A stretch of DNA of 64,000 nucleotides from the NCBI GenBank assembly GCA_031772625.1, contig CM062816.1, positions 631,625,269 through 631,689,268 of the forward strand, in the 5' to 3' direction. Below are positions 21,560-33,814 of the stretch, piece by piece; position 1 is the stretch's first letter; each line of letters opens with the position of its first letter. The DNA is from Pinus tabuliformis. Taxonomy: Eukaryota > Streptophyta > Pinopsida > Pinales > Pinaceae. The position numbers were made by a program, and so were the translations under genes. Under the pieces are notes generated by a model. That model searched no databases, was not told the origin of the DNA, and saw only the letters and a program-made list of their open reading frames with translations.

Positions 21560-24500
21560 TAGGGGATCATGGTAGAATTCGTGATGAATATTGACGATAA
21601 TTGCTTGCAGGTTAGAGGATTACAAATTCCCAATACAAAAGAGGACATTACAGAAGTCAGTGGGTTAACAAGGTAGCTACAAAAGTGGTTCTCAAGGAAG
21701 GCTCCACTGCCAGAGTTACCAAAATTATTTTGCAGGATGGAGAAAGCGTTTTCCTCAAGGGAAGGGGGTATGACCATAATTCCTTGCCGCATCCATGGAA
21801 TGAGGTAGCAGGCTCTGTCATGAAATCTATAACCCATGAAGGGTGTTTTACCACCTTTTTCAAATATCACTTGAAAATTCTAGCGCATCTTCTATTCCTA
21901 CAGGCATAAGTTCATTCTCTAAACATGTCTTTCTTCTTGATGAAGAGTCTCCAACTTATGGTGCAGTCTACTCAGCACTCACGCAAAAGTGCTGGCGGTC
22001 TTCACAAATCATAGACTAGTTACATTGTTGGTCATGCATGCATTGACCCAATTATAGGCCCCATGGGCACAATTCCTTGAGATGATGGAGGAGGAAGTAA
22101 TAGCTATTATAACTGCTAGAGAGGAAGAGCTTGAGGAATTGGAGGAAGAAGAACTAGCATCTGTTATTGATATAGCATAAGAGGAAGAAGAGCTCGAGGA
22201 AATGAAAGAGGAATAACCATACTAGCAGGAGGAGAAGAAGAGCCAGAACAATGGAGGAAGGACCGGCATCCCCTACTAGTACAGCAGGAGAAGAAGAATA
22301 TCTCGATGGAATGGATAAAGAAGAAGAGGACATGGAATAAATGGAAGTGGAAGTGTGGGTAATGGTTGGTGACACAATCGAGGCTGCCACACAAGAACCA
22401 TCCCCACCTGTTGAGCTTATTAATGAAGAAATGGAAGTGGAGGAAATGATTGGTGATACAATTGAGGTTGTCACGAAACAACCAGCCTCTATTGTGGAAC
22501 CTATTGATGAAGAAATAAACATAATGGATGGAGTTGATATTGTTCTACAGGAATAAAATTTTATTAATGAAGCACAAGGAGAAGAAATTTCAGTCAAGGA
22601 GCTGACGAGTGATGTTGTTACACAAGAACCAACATCACTTTCTCAAACAGATGTGGATGTTGAAATGAGTAGGGGTGTCACACAAGAACCACCACCAACT
22701 CATTCAGTGCAGGAAAATGTGGAAGACACAAACCCTAAGGTTGACATTGTTCTGCGAGAACCAACATCGATAGTAGGACAAGAGGAAATGCATGAAGAAG
22801 GGTCAGCCGAATTTAGAAATGAGGGCAAGGAAGAAAAGGAGTTAGACGTAGCAGATGGGACCAATATAGACCCAGTGGAGAATAGGCCCCACTCTCCTTT
22901 TCAGACCACAATGCCAAGAGGACCATGAAAGGTCTATTCCACTCGTTGTTTAATAGAAGAAATTGTTGTTCCTCCCATATTGAAGTTCATCAGCTCGAAG
23001 GAGGGCACAACCATTATCAATTCATCACTTGCAGATTCCTAGCAAGGGCTTTCTGAAGGACAAGCCAAAAAAGGAATTTTTGTTGAAGGATTGGAGGAGA
23101 GAGCAGTCAACAAAGGCACTATCCAGGTGACGTATGTTCCCAAATTGAGAAGAGTTTAGGAAGAAAGTGCTCATGAGGATAGAAAATCAAGTAAGGTAGA
23201 CCTGGTAAAGGAGTCAATTGATGCAATCCACCATTATCTGAAGCAGTTCTGGGGCTATGAAATGAATTTACTGTTAAACAGTAGTCGATAGAATAGTGTG
23301 AGAAAAGGAGACCACATCTCAAGCAAAGGTACCAACTTCAGCTTGGAGAAACCATGCGTCTAAAGATGGAGGTTTGGAAGCCTAGAAAGTAGGTATCTCG
23401 GCTAAAGAAGAAGAAAAGGAAGCATAAATGGAAGGTTATGAAGCCCAAGGTCAAGGTCTCCTCAGTACCTGTCTAGACAGAAGATGTTCCCAGAACTTCT
23501 GTTGCTACAGAGACTCGTCTTTTCGAACAGTTGTTCGAGACCTGAGAATTATTTGTAGCTACTGAAATTCAAAAATGGAAATCTATCGTGAATGAATATA
23601 GGAAGGAGATAGAGAGGGTTTGAGAACAGGCCACCAATATTATTACTAAGTATGTCAACCAGTTAGATAGAGCAAGGCAGAGACAAGAGAAATGATAGAA
23701 GAAGATAAATGATTTAGAGGGGAAGATACAAGTGTTGAAGGCAGATAAGGAACATATGTTTAACCTAGCACATCAACTAATGGCTTGTGAGCATCTTGCC
23801 CATAGATACACTTTATTTTTCATGAGAAGTTCCTTTTCTTCTTCCTGGAAATCATCTAGAAGGAGATCAACCATGAGATTCAAGACTGCATACAATTCCT
23901 TTGTATTATATGAATCCATGATATTGTGAGGCAGCACTTGATGTGTGAACTCTAAATGCATGGTTATTTCCTAAAGGATGACTAGAGATTCAATCCAATT
24001 CCATTTGTGGGAGATGTTCACCTGAGAGCTTTCACCTCCTACACCATTGATGAGGTTAAATGGAGTAAGGCTTGTGATACTTTTGAAGAAAATCAAGCTA
24101 TAAAGCCACTGATGATAAGGAAGGAGAATGGTGAGTCAATTACTATTTATAACAAGCACAACAACTTTCTATACATTGAGGGATCTGAGGAACGAATGCT
24201 AGAAATACAGAGATGGTATACTGACCTCTGTGTGAGACAGATATTTGCTTTCTAGGATGAAGCCCTTGACAATTGTTAAAGGAGATGGATTATGTCATCA
24301 TCAACTATCAGAAATAGGGAACCTTTTGGAGAACCCAATTTTGCATGACCATTAGAAAGAGTGCGAGGTTTTTTTGCATGCATTTAGACCTGTTGGGTCA
24401 GATGGATGGGGATGGGGTCTCAGTTTCCCCTTATTTGGTTGTCACTAAATCATTGCATTCTAGTATACAAAGTGAGAAATGATTTGTGGAAGGATGTCCT

Positions 24501-24620
24501 TATGACAAAAGAATATAAAGCTTTAGGGACAAAGATGGCCGAGGAATACAACCTTTCTCAGCTTCATGATGACCCTAGCCAATCCAACCAAGATATGAAT
24601 AGACGGCAAGCTGCATGAGG
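21560..24620 (+). pseudogene. Decayed retroelement accessory ORF: EGCF domain, acidic linker, coiled coil
   Basis: A plus-strand relic spread over all frames. At 21685-21909 a 74-residue stretch has YDHNSLPHPWNEVAGSV and ITHEGCFTTFFKYH, which lines up with the EGCF region of the Element 2 accessory ORF and with the Element 3 LTR ORF. From about 22082 to 22930 it is extremely Glu-rich, with repeated TQEP, REPTS and VDIV steps, and is broken by stops. From about 23580 to 23830 there is coiled-coil-like sequence (KINDLEGKIQVLKADKEH). At 24007-24255 and 24406-24618 two further open stretches may be C-terminal parts. The order of globular domain, acidic linker and coiled coil is the same as in the other two loci. 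No pol or LTRs are seen next to it. Confidence 0.5.
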
Positions 24621-25464
24621 GCATGAAGAAAGATGAGTTAGGGGGGGATGTTGGATGCCAAAACTGCATATTGTTTCCTTAAATTTTTACCCCCTCTCTC
24701 ACTCCTTTGTATCATTTATATTCACTAATCACTCTAAATGCACAAGGAAAACCCTCTTCAATTTTATTCCTGGAATGTTTAATTAATGAAGTAATAGTCA
24801 CGGATATTTTACCTATTCGAATTATTAATTTTGTTATTTCCACAGATTCAGTGGTCAAAAGTCACAGATGCAAATCACGGAAGTGACTCCAGACCTTTCT
24901 TCTTCTCTCTCTCGGCAACTAGTTGCCCATTTCAATGATTGTATATTCATAGACATTAGCTGCGAGATTGAGAGATAATTTTCTCTGAGTATTTTATAAG
25001 AAGGGTTCCATGCTCTGAATCAAGGTTAGCCATGCAAGAGATTGCGATTGTAACAAAAGACTATTTAATTAATTCAATGCAAGTTATTTTGTTGTTCTCT
25101 CAATATGTTGTGAATCCATCGCAGCCTTGGTCAGAGAGTTGGGTCCACTCTTCTGATCAGGTGCTACGTTATTTCTGTGTGTTGTTATTTTATTTATGTT
25201 GGTTTAATTCGATTTCTATTACAATATTTTAATTAATTATTGTGAATGCTTTTTATAGTTCTACAATTTATTCTTATTTATTGTCAGAGTGGTTCTTTAG
25301 TTAACTCAGTTATTGAACCTAAGATTGTTGATTGGATTGTGTCATTGCTAACTGCATATAATTTGTGTGTTACCTTGAAATAATATACATACTTGGATTA
25401 ATAAATTAAATGTGGAAAAAGAGTTGAATAACTACTCACACTCAAACACCAACATATATATCAA
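24621..25464. other. Non-coding stretch
   Basis: Contains a G run near 24641 and AT-rich sequence. No gene or element end recognised. Confidence 0.4.
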
Positions 25465-26433
25465 CACATTTTTCTCTTTGATCATTTTTTATGTTCTAGG
25501 AAACCTTTAAGGAATGATATTCACAAATCATTTCCCTCTCTGGCAATTTTCCAAACATTGGATTGTGGTAGATGAAAATTCCTTTTTCAAATGTAGACTA
25601 TTACATTGCATGGTGCTTTTCCATGCACATTTCAGGATATTATAAAAAATATAGAGATTCTTGATGGCACGAACATCATTGATTCTAGGGGATTTGGAAC
25701 TGTGTAGAAGCTGGTGATGGACAAGAACAACTTATTAAGAATGAATAAAATTGAGAAGTGTGATGTAGCATCCAATCAGATATTTGAGAGCGAGTTGGAG
25801 ATTTTGGGAAGCATTAAACACATGAATATTGTTAATTTGCACAGTTATTGTAAATCTCCATCAGCTAAAATTCTTCTATATTATTTCTGTCTCACGAGAA
25901 GCTTAGATGAATTTATCCATGGTTAGTACTTTGAAAATTAAATGAATATTTTTATTCATGCCATAGTTTGCAACCATTATGTATTCCTACTTATAAGGTT
26001 TATGATTTTGTTCTGCAAACCACCTACTCCATATTTAAACTAAATGGCCCAATTCAATATAGCACTTGGAGCAGGTCGAGGCCTAGGTTACTTGCATCAT
26101 GACTGTGATCCCATATAATTTTCCAACGGGACATAAGTCTAACAAGATACTCATGGATGAAAGGTCAGAGGCACATGCGTGAGACTAAGGTCTTGGAAAA
26201 CTCTTGGAAGATGGAAAAACACATGTAACCACCATTGTTGCAGCCACACTTGGATACTTAGGTCAAAGTATGTTGAGCTTCCTTCTACACATGACCTCGA
26301 GTTCATTAATATTTATTATATGCATTAGAACACTGATTTTTGTCCTCTAATGCCGAAATCGAGTACTTTCTAAGTGGGACAACAACAAAGAAATCATATT
26401 TAAGAGAGGCCATCAGTCAAGAGTTTGTATTTC
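25465..26433 (+). pseudogene. LRR receptor-like kinase (FEI-type) pseudogene, copy 1
   Basis: The kinase N-lobe is seen at about 25640-25924: SRGFGTV, then a Lys-containing strand, then ELEILGSIKHMNIVNLHSYC and SLDEFIHG. GTTAGT follows immediately, a good splice donor. A second exon-like stretch at about 26047-26300 has ALGAGRGLGYLHHDC, then KILMDE, then GLGKLLEDGKTHVTTIVAATLGYL. The sequence resembles plant FEI1/FEI2-type LRR kinases, which act at the plasma membrane in cell-wall signalling. It is dead: the Gly-loop is followed by a stop, the HRD motif is lost, and the DFG Phe is a stop (GAC TAA GGT). Intron-like sequence argues for a DNA-level copy rather than a retrocopy. Confidence 0.75.
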
Positions 26434-26436
26434 ATT

Positions 26437-26990
26437 TAGGTGATTTAAATCATGCATTCTCTATATTAATCCAATAAAATATTCATACTGCAACAAAGGA
26501 AGAAATGTTGTAACATGGATTTATGTGGCCTCACATATGAAGATTTATAGTTAAACTTTCAGGCACAGGCATATGCAAATTTGTAAGTAACCTGGATTTA
26601 ATATGTGGCTTGCAAGTTGAAAATATTTGTAACAATATGCTTGAGATCCCTTCATTAGTACCCAAGTCTGATGATTATGACAACTTCATGGATGTCAAAT
26701 AAGGAAAATCTCTAAAATACCATTCTTAGGTGATACTTTATGCATGAATTTCGTTTGGGTGATTGAAATTATGCATTCTTTCTATTAATCCAATAAAATA
26801 TTTGTAATTCAAGGAAGAAATAAATGTTGTAAAAGAACTATGTTTATAAAAGGACTTCAAGACTCATTATATGCATTTATTTCATGTAGTTAATTTGAAT
26901 TTCATATTCTTTCTATTGATATAATACAATATTCATAATGCAAGGAAGAAATGTTGTAAAAGCATTATGTTTATGAAAATTTTTTAAGAT
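26437..26990. repeat. Three imperfect copies of an approximately 90-base repeat
   Basis: Copies at about 26437-26517, 26748-26845 and 26879-26980 share ATTCTTTCTATTAATCCAAT, AAATATT and GGAAGAAATGTTGTAA. They are spaced irregularly. No coding content is seen in 26434-27064. Confidence 0.6.
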
Positions 26991-27064
26991 TGATAATATG
27001 GAACCCATTGGATTTCACTAGAGCATGCTAGGAAATTAGCACAGTACTTCAATGGACTCGTAAT

Positions 27065-27573
27065 TGTTGGGTTGTCTTATATTCTTTCCACGACTAGCCC
27101 ATGTAGTTAACTAGGGGTCTAGAGGGGGGGCGGAGCCCCCATTCGATTCACCAATTGTGTAGCAGGGGGGGGGGGGGGTCACAGGGGGTTTCAGGCGTAC
27201 CTGTAACCCCACTTTATGGGGTCTAGGGTAGTGCCCCAGAAAATTTTGGTTTTGGACCCTATGTTAGGATGGGCGGACCCACCTATGGTTTTGTGCATGG
27301 TTTTCGTACATGTTTTTGGACATGATGGTTTTTGGTCCATGGTATTGGACGTCATGGTTTTTTGGTCCATGGTATTGTATGCTTCGCCATGTATAAATAT
27401 GTATTACGACATTGAAAGGAATATAATGAAAAATCAAGCTGGTAGTCCCAGTTTTGGGATCCAGGGGAAAATATCTATGTATATGTATTTTATGTGTTAT
27501 GCTCTCGCATTGTTTATTTTATGTGTTTTAGAATTCATATGTAGGTAATTTCTATATGGGGTTAAAACCTACA
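27065..27573 (+). repeat. 5' LTR of the copia element
   Basis: 509 bases from TGTTGGGTTG to ...ACCTACA, two bases before the PBS. It contains long G runs (about 27126-27180). Two stretches of 60 bases compared with the 3' LTR differ at four positions. Confidence 0.9.
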
Positions 27574-27575
27574 TT

Positions 27576-27589
27576 TGGTATCAGAGTTG
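27576..27589 (+). other. Primer binding site of the copia element
   Basis: TGGTATCAGAGTTG, the initiator tRNA-Met type used by most plant copia elements, two bases after the LTR end. Confidence 0.9.
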
Positions 27590-27695
27590 TTTTGGCTTGA
27601 AGGGGATGCCTTTGTTGCTGAGGGGTTTCACTCGGGCTTGTGGTGGGCCCTGTTCAGTGGGAGATCTCCGAGATCGATTCTGGTGGTGAAAGAAG

Positions 27696-28435
27696 ATGGC
27701 GAGCAGTGGAAAGATAGAGATCGAGAAATTTAATGGTCAGAGTTTTGAATTGTGGAAAGTGAAGATGGAGGATCTATTGGTGGATAAAGATCAATGGGTC
27801 ACGGTAGATTTGGGTACTAAACCAATGGGAGTGTCCAATGAAGAATGGAAGAAGTTGGATCAGAAGGCAAAGAGGAAAATATGATTGTGTGTCTCAAATT
27901 CAATATTTCTGAATGTATCAGGGGAAGCTACAACAAAGGCTTTGTGGGACAAGTTAGGGGCTTTGTACCAATCTAAGTCTCTGGTGAATAAACTGTTCCT
28001 GCGACAAAATTTGTATAACCTAAGGATGAAAGACAAAGACTTGGTGATAGAGCATCTGAATGCATTTAATGCTTTGGTAAGGCAGTTAGCATCTATTTAT
28101 ATTAAAGTTTTAGATGAAGATAAGTGCATTAGTTTTTTGTGTTCTTTACCAGATTCATGGGATAGTCTGGTTATTGCAATAGGTAGCAATGCAGTTGCCT
28201 TGCATTTTGATGAAATAGTATCATCCTTGTTGACCGAGGAGATGAGATAGAAAAATATGGAGAGCCAAAATGGTGATGCCTTATCTCTACAAGGGCGGTC
28301 CCAGAATAGAAACAAAAATAAGTCATCGAGTGGGAGATCTAAATATAGAGGGAGCTCTAAATCTCTAGGAAAACCTGTAAAGGTGGTGTTGGTAATGCGG
28401 AAAGGAAGGGCACTACAAAAGGGACTGTGAATCTA
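27696..28435 (+). pseudogene. gag: copia gag with broken zinc knuckle
   Basis: Starts with KIEIEKFNGQSFELWKVKMEDLL, the typical copia gag N-terminus, and continues through ALWDKLGALYQ and SLPDSWDSL, the UBN2-type gag region. A stop lies at 27882-27884 and another near 28250. The zinc knuckle at about 28389-28431 is in another frame and reads C-W-stop-C-G-K-E-G-H-Y-K-R-D-C, so the C-x2-C-x4-H-x4-C pattern is intact except for one premature TAA. Confidence 0.85.
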
Positions 28436-28512
28436 AAGCTCTTGACAAAGGAAAGGGATTTGATGATGCTCCTTCTGCAAAGGCGAAAACCACATCAGAT
28501 GAAGGTGGGGAT

Positions 28513-29640
28513 GTGTACTTAGCTTCTTTAGGTACACATGTAGATCATGAGGCATGGTTGATTGACTCAGGTGTGTCCTTTCACTTCACTCCTCATAGAG
28601 AGCAGTTCTGCGAGTATGAGAAATACAATGGTGGTGATGTCTTCTCAGGGGGTGATAGGAAGGCTAGAATCGTTGGTCACAGAGAGTTACAGTTGAAGTT
28701 ACAAGGTGGAAGGGTTAGAACACTTTCGGGTGTTTTACATATTCCTGCATTGGCTAGAAATCTAATTTCTGTAAGAAAGCTAGATGATGCATGTGTAAAA
28801 ACAGTGTTTGAGAAGGATACTTGTAACATGGTTCAAGGAGCATTGGTATTGATGCGAGGAGTTTAGACTGGAACTCTATACAACCTGCAAGGTAGCACTG
28901 TTGTTGATGGGTGCAACAGTTCTGTGGTTCCTGAAAGTGGAGCAAAAAATCTAGTGGTCTCTGGAGAAGAGACCATGTTGTGGCATCAAAGGCTTGGCTA
29001 TATTGGAGAGAAGGGCCTTCTAATACTTCATGGTAAAAGTATGGAAGAAGGTATGAGTAATTTCTCTCTGGATTTCGATTTCTATGAAAATTGTGTATAT
29101 GGGAAGAAGAATCGGGTGAGTTTCCCCTTTGGTGGTAAGAGGGCGAAACAGATATTAGAGCTTGTGCATAGTGATGTGTTTGGACATCTGAAGGTTCCAT
29201 CATTAGGTAAGTCTGTGTACTATGTATCATTTGTAGATGAATTCTCAAGGAATACATGGATATATTTCCTTAGGAATAAATCTGAAGTCTTTGATAGGTT
29301 TAAGGAATTTAAGGCTCTGGTGAAAAAAAAATAAAGAAGAAGATAAAAGTGTTGAGGATAGATAATGGTGCAGAGTTTTGCAGTAAGGAATTTGAAGAAT
29401 TTTGTAAGAAGTGTGGTATAGCATGGCAGAATACTACTCCATATACACCTTAATTAGAAAGAATGAACAAGACGTTGATGGAAAGGGCAAGAAGCATGCT
29501 CAGTGGTGCTGAGTTAAGACAGGAATTCTGGCCAAAGGTGGTGGATACAACATGTTACCTAGTCAACAGGTCACCTTCATCAACATTGAAGGATAAGACT
29601 CCTAGATAGGTATGGACTTGTAAGAAACCCTCTCTTCACA
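28513..29640 (+). pseudogene. pol: copia protease, GAG-pre-integrase and integrase, broken
   Basis: 28513-28866 encodes WLIDSGVSFHFTPHREQF, the copia protease active site with catalytic D-S-G, then LHIPALARNLISVRKL. After a stop, 28924-29334 encodes MLWHQRLGYIGEKG, the integrase zinc region (H, then C-x2-x), and ELVHSDVFGHLKVPSLG with the first catalytic Asp. The A run at about 29322-29330 shifts the frame. Beyond it VLRIDNGAEFCSKEFEEFC carries the second Asp, and the third part follows with stops at several places (for example near 29451 and 29608). Confidence 0.85.
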
Positions 29641-31604
29641 TCTAAGGGTATTTGGATGTGATGCATATGTACATGTTCCAAAGGAGAAATGAACCAAGTT
29701 TGATAGTAAATCTGAAAAGTGCATCTTTATTGGGTATAAGAATGGGTTAAAGGGTTATAAGCTTTGGAACCAAGTCACATGGAAGGTTGTGTACAACCGA
29801 GATGTGGTGTTCAGAGAGGTAAAATATGTTATTAAACATGAAGGCCAACCAAAGGAACCTGAGAAGATAGAGTTTGAGCTTAAGGAGGAAGAATCAGACT
29901 CTACAACAGAGGAGGAATCAAAATATGAAGAGCCAGAAACTTTGGGTGTGAGAAGATCAGTTTGAGAAAGAAGGCAGCCATAAAGGTATAGTCCATCCGC
30001 TTTCTGTTCAAATTTTTCTTTATATATTACTAATGATGATCCTAGGACTATGAAGGAAGTAGTAGATTCAGAGGATGGAAAACTCTACAAAGGGGCCATG
30101 GTTGATGAAATGACATCTTTACACAAAAATGAGGCTTGGGATCTAGTGGAGTTGTCGGCTAGAAGGAAACCCATTGGTAGCAAATGCGTGTTCAAGAAGA
30201 AGATAAATGCAGAAGGAAAAGTGGAGAAATACAAAGCTTGTTTGGTAGCAAAAGGTTATTCCCAGGTGCCAGGAATTGGTGATATTTCTTCTCCTGTTGC
30301 CAAGGTAACTTCTAATAGATTACTTTCAACTGTTTCTTCTACTTTTGATTTTGAGGTATAACAGATGGATGTGAAGACATCATTTCTTCATAGTGATTTG
30401 GAAGAGGAAATATACATGAAGCAACCTGAAGGCTTTATGGTGAAGGGTAAGAAAGAACTGGTATGCAAGTTAAATAAGTCTCTGTATGGGTTAAAACAGT
30501 CACCAAGGATGTGATATCAAAAATTTGATACATTTATATGGGGACTTGGCTTCACTAGAAGCAAAGCAGATCACTGTGTGTATTTCAAATTAATTGGTGA
30601 CCGTGTTGTTTATCTGGTCTTGTATGTGGATGATATGTTGCTGGTTGGAAATGACAAAGAAATTATCCAGGATTTGAAGACCCAATTGTCCTCCAAATTC
30701 AACATGAAAGATCTTGGTGCTACAAACCATATTTTGGGCATGGAAATTAAAAGAGATCGGGCAAAGAGGAAGATTTGGTTAAACCAGAGGAATTATGTCG
30801 AGACAATACTGCAGAGGTTGAATATGGAGGATAGTAAACCAGTGAAGGTTCCTATTCCTGTAAGTGTGAGGTTATCTGTTGAACAATGTCCCAAGACACA
30901 AGAAGAGGAAGAGGACATGTCCTGTGTTCCACATGCAAGTGCAGTTCGTAGCCTGATGCATGCAGTAGTCTTTACTAGACCAGACATTGCACATGCAGTG
31001 GCAGTATTGAGCAAGTTTATGTCAAAATCAGGGAAGGAGCACTGGACAACAGTGAAGCAGGTTTTTAGGTATTTGCGTGGCACTAGTGATTATGGTTTGT
31101 GCTACCAAGGAAGATCAAGATTGGATAGAATGTTGGATATTCATGGCTTTGTTGATGCAGACTGGGCTAGAGATCTAGACTAGAGAAGATCTAGACATGG
31201 GTATGTGTTTAACCTATTTGGAGGTGCAGTCAGTTAGATGAGTAAGAAACAATCTGTAATGGCACTATCAACTACAGAGGCAGAGTACATGGCAACCACC
31301 CACGCAAGCAAGGAAGCAGTTTGGTTGTAGAGATTGTGTTCAAGTATGGGGTTAGTATAGGGAGCTATAAGGATAGACTGTGACAGCCAAAGTGCAATTT
31401 TCCTTGCAAAGTACCCCGCATATCATTCAAAGAAAAAGCACATTTCAGTATCACTTTGTGAGGGATATGATAGAAGACAAAAAGGCGTTGTCGCTAAAGG
31501 TGGACACTTTGAAGAATACTGCAGATGCATTAACAAAATCTGTGAGCTCTGAGAAGCTCTCTTGGTGTAGAGAGACAATGGGCATTTCAGGGCTGGAAAA
31601 ATGA
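29641..31604 (+). pseudogene. pol: copia RT and RNase H, broken
   Basis: A degenerate integrase tail and acidic linker lead to RT at about 30050. Visible RT parts are EMTSLHKNEAWDLVELSARR, KPIGSKCVFKKKINAEGKVE, and then, in the 201-residue open stretch 30578-31183, LYVDDMLLVGND with an intact YVDD box and a run to VFTRPDIAHAVAVLSKFM. RNase H shows VDADWARDLD and ALSTTEAEYMATTHASKEAVW. Stops lie at about 30361, 30512, 31181, 31237 and 31328. The catalytic RT aspartates survive, but the many stops make the element inactive. Confidence 0.9.
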
Positions 31605-31653
31605 CTAAGCTCTCTTGTGGCCCCCTATAGAAAGTAAAAAACAAGTGGGAGAA

Positions 31654-32118
31654 TGTTGGGTTGTGTTATATTCTTTCCACGACTAGCCCATGTATTTAAC
31701 CAGGGGGTTAGAGGGGTGGTGGAGCCCCCCTTCATTGCATCGATTGTGTAGCGGGGGGGTGGGGGGGGGTGGTCACAGGGGGTTTGAGGCATACCCGTAA
31801 CCCCACTTTAGGATGGGCGGACCCCACCTATGGTTTTGTGCATGATTTTCGCACATGCTTTTGGACACAATGGTTTTCGATCGATGGTATTGGACGTGAT
31901 GGTTTTTCGGTCCATGGTATTGGATGCTTCCACATGTATAAATATGTATTATAACATTGAAAGGAATATAATGAAAAATCAAGCTGGTAGTCTTGGTTTT
32001 GGGATCCAGCGGAAAATATCTGTGTATATGTGTTTTATGTGTTATTCTCTCACATTGTTTATTTTATGTGTTTTAGAATTCGTATGCAGGTAATTTCTGT
32101 ACGAGGTTAAAACCTATA
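31654..32118 (+). repeat. 3' LTR of the copia element
   Basis: 465 bases from TGTTGGGTTG to ...ACCTATA, the counterpart of ACCTACA in the 5' LTR. It is shorter by one internal gap. It is preceded by AAAAACAAGTGGGAGAA, a good polypurine tract, and contains G runs at about 31757-31773. Confidence 0.9.
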
Positions 32119-32280
32119 TTGATTGAAGAAATGATTACAATGTGAGTGGTTGTTTCTACTCTGCTTGTGTTTTTGTGGATCTAATTTTTATCTAAGGAGT
32201 CAAGGAGGAAAATGAATATATAAAGATGGAACAACTGCCTAAGAACCAAACAAGTATTCTCTTTTAAAACTTGAAATGAC

Positions 32281-32281
32281 A

Positions 32282-32315
<34 letters not shown>

Positions 32316-32320
32316 CATAC

Positions 32321-32373
<53 letters not shown>
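32281..32373. repeat. ACAT/AT microsatellite
   Basis: (ACAT)n with two ATAT interruptions, passing into (AT)n. The Tyr/Ile-rich minus-strand frame through it is not a gene. Confidence 0.95.
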
Positions 32374-32375
<2 letters not shown>

Positions 32376-32379
32376 CAAA

Positions 32380-33347
32380 AGTGTTCTCTTTGATCATTTT
32401 TTATGTTCCAGGAAAGCTTTAAGGAATTATATTCACAAACCATTTACTTCTCTGGCAATTTTCCAAACATTATATTGTGATAGATGAAAATACCTCTTTC
32501 AAAATGTAGCTTGTCACATTCCATGGTGATTTTCCATACACATTCGAGGATATTATAAAAAAGATAGAGATGCTTGATGGCACTGACATCTTTGATTCTA
32601 GGGGATTTCAAATTGTGTAGAAGCTGGTGATGAACAATAATAGCTTATTTTCAGCAAATAAAATTGAGAAGTATGATTTAGAATCCATTCAGATATTTGA
32701 GAGGGAGTTGGATATTTTGAGAAGCATTAAACATAGGAATATTGTTAATTTGCATTGTTATTGTAAATATCCATCAGCTAAAATGCTTATTTATGATTTA
32801 TTACTCATGGGAAGCTTAGATGAATTTATATGTGGTTAGTACTTTGAAAATTAGATGAATATTTGTATTCATGCCATAGTTTGCAACCATGATGTATGCT
32901 TCCTTATAAGGTTTTTGATTTTGTTTAGACTATAAACCACCTATTATTCCACATTTAAATTAGGTGGTCTGATTAAATATAGAACTTGGAGCAGGTTGAG
33001 GCCTAGCTTACTTGGATCATGAGTATGATTCCCTAGAATTTTCCACCATGACATAAGTCTAGCAATATAATTATTGACGAAAGGATTGAGGCACATGTAT
33101 CAGACTGAGGTCTTGTAAAGCTCTTGGAAGATGGAAAAACACATGTAACCACAATTGTTGCAAGAACACTTGGATACTTAACTCTAGGTATGTTGGCCTT
33201 CCTTCTACACCTGAGCCTGCATATATTGATATTGATTATATGCATTAGAACACTACTTTTTATCATCCAATGCGAAAACATAGTAGTTTCAAAGTGGGAG
33301 AGTAGCAAAGAAATCTGATTTAAGGGAAGCCAATAGTCAAGATTTTG
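32380..33347 (+). pseudogene. LRR receptor-like kinase (FEI-type) pseudogene, copy 2
   Basis: A second copy of the same approximately 970-base unit as 25465-26433. It starts after a splice-acceptor-like TTTTTTATGTTCCAGG. The kinase N-lobe is at about 32540-32835, with IIKKIEMLDGTDIFDS, then FERELDILRSIKHRNIVNLHCYC and GSLDEFICG followed by GTTAGT. The C-lobe part at about 32970-33200 ends in KLLEDGKTHVTTIVARTLGYL. The stop within the Gly-loop region and the stop at the DFG Phe (GAC TGA GGT) are at the same places as in copy 1, so the parent was already a pseudogene when it was duplicated. Confidence 0.75.
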
Positions 33348-33814
33348 TAAGAATATATAATAGAGTTCAAAGAAGATATGTAGGAATGAAAGAGAATTAT
33401 GTCCTTAAAATGACTAAGGAATCCCCCAAAAGGGAAGCTTTTTATGAAATCAAACATCACACTTCTTGTGCACAAAAATCAAATATCTTTGATGTCTACA
33501 TGAATAAAAGGAAGATACTAGAAACCACATTCTGATGCACGTGATAGAGGCATAAAGACATGAATCAACCTGGGAGAAGTGACTTGAAAAGGAAATTCCA
33601 AAAACTAAGGCAAGAAGTTGGGAAAAGGGGCTAAAATATAATTGCAAACTGCACGAGAATTCAAAAAATACAGTGAAGTGGACCCCGCAAGGCCTAATTT
33701 AGGATACATGAACACACATCTTTGAAGTGTGAAACAATGACTAAATCGTAAACTAATATGGTGGAACCCCACCAGAATGCCCTATAATTTGAAGTGTACT
33801 TGTTCATGTGTATG
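33348..33814. other. Non-coding stretch before Element 3
   Basis: I see no gene. The last five bases, GTATG (33810-33814), are the left flank of Element 3. Confidence 0.5.

Larger units (their letters stand above)
27065..32118 (+). mobile_element. Ty1/copia retrotransposon, complete structure but defective
   Basis: 5' LTR 27065-27573, PBS 27576-27589, gag, protease, integrase, RT, RNase H, a polypurine tract (about 31631-31653) and 3' LTR 31654-32118. Integrase before RT defines Ty1/copia. The gag start and general style suggest a Tork/Tnt1-like lineage, which is a guess. The frame is broken many times. The flanking five bases are GTAAT and TTGAT, which agree at three of five, so a target-site duplication is at best eroded. 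It lies between the two kinase pseudogene copies. Confidence 0.9.

Noticed and set aside
22154..22597. Ser-rich minus-strand frame
   Set aside because: Complement of a Glu-rich plus-strand stretch; composition explains it.
28408..28420. GGGCACTACAAAAG as a CACTA end
   Set aside because: It is part of the copia gag zinc knuckle coding sequence.
28754..29257. 167-residue minus-strand frame
   Set aside because: Antisense to copia protease and integrase, which have clear motifs on the plus strand.
32181..32378. Tyr/Ile-rich minus-strand frame
   Set aside because: Created by an ACAT/AT microsatellite.
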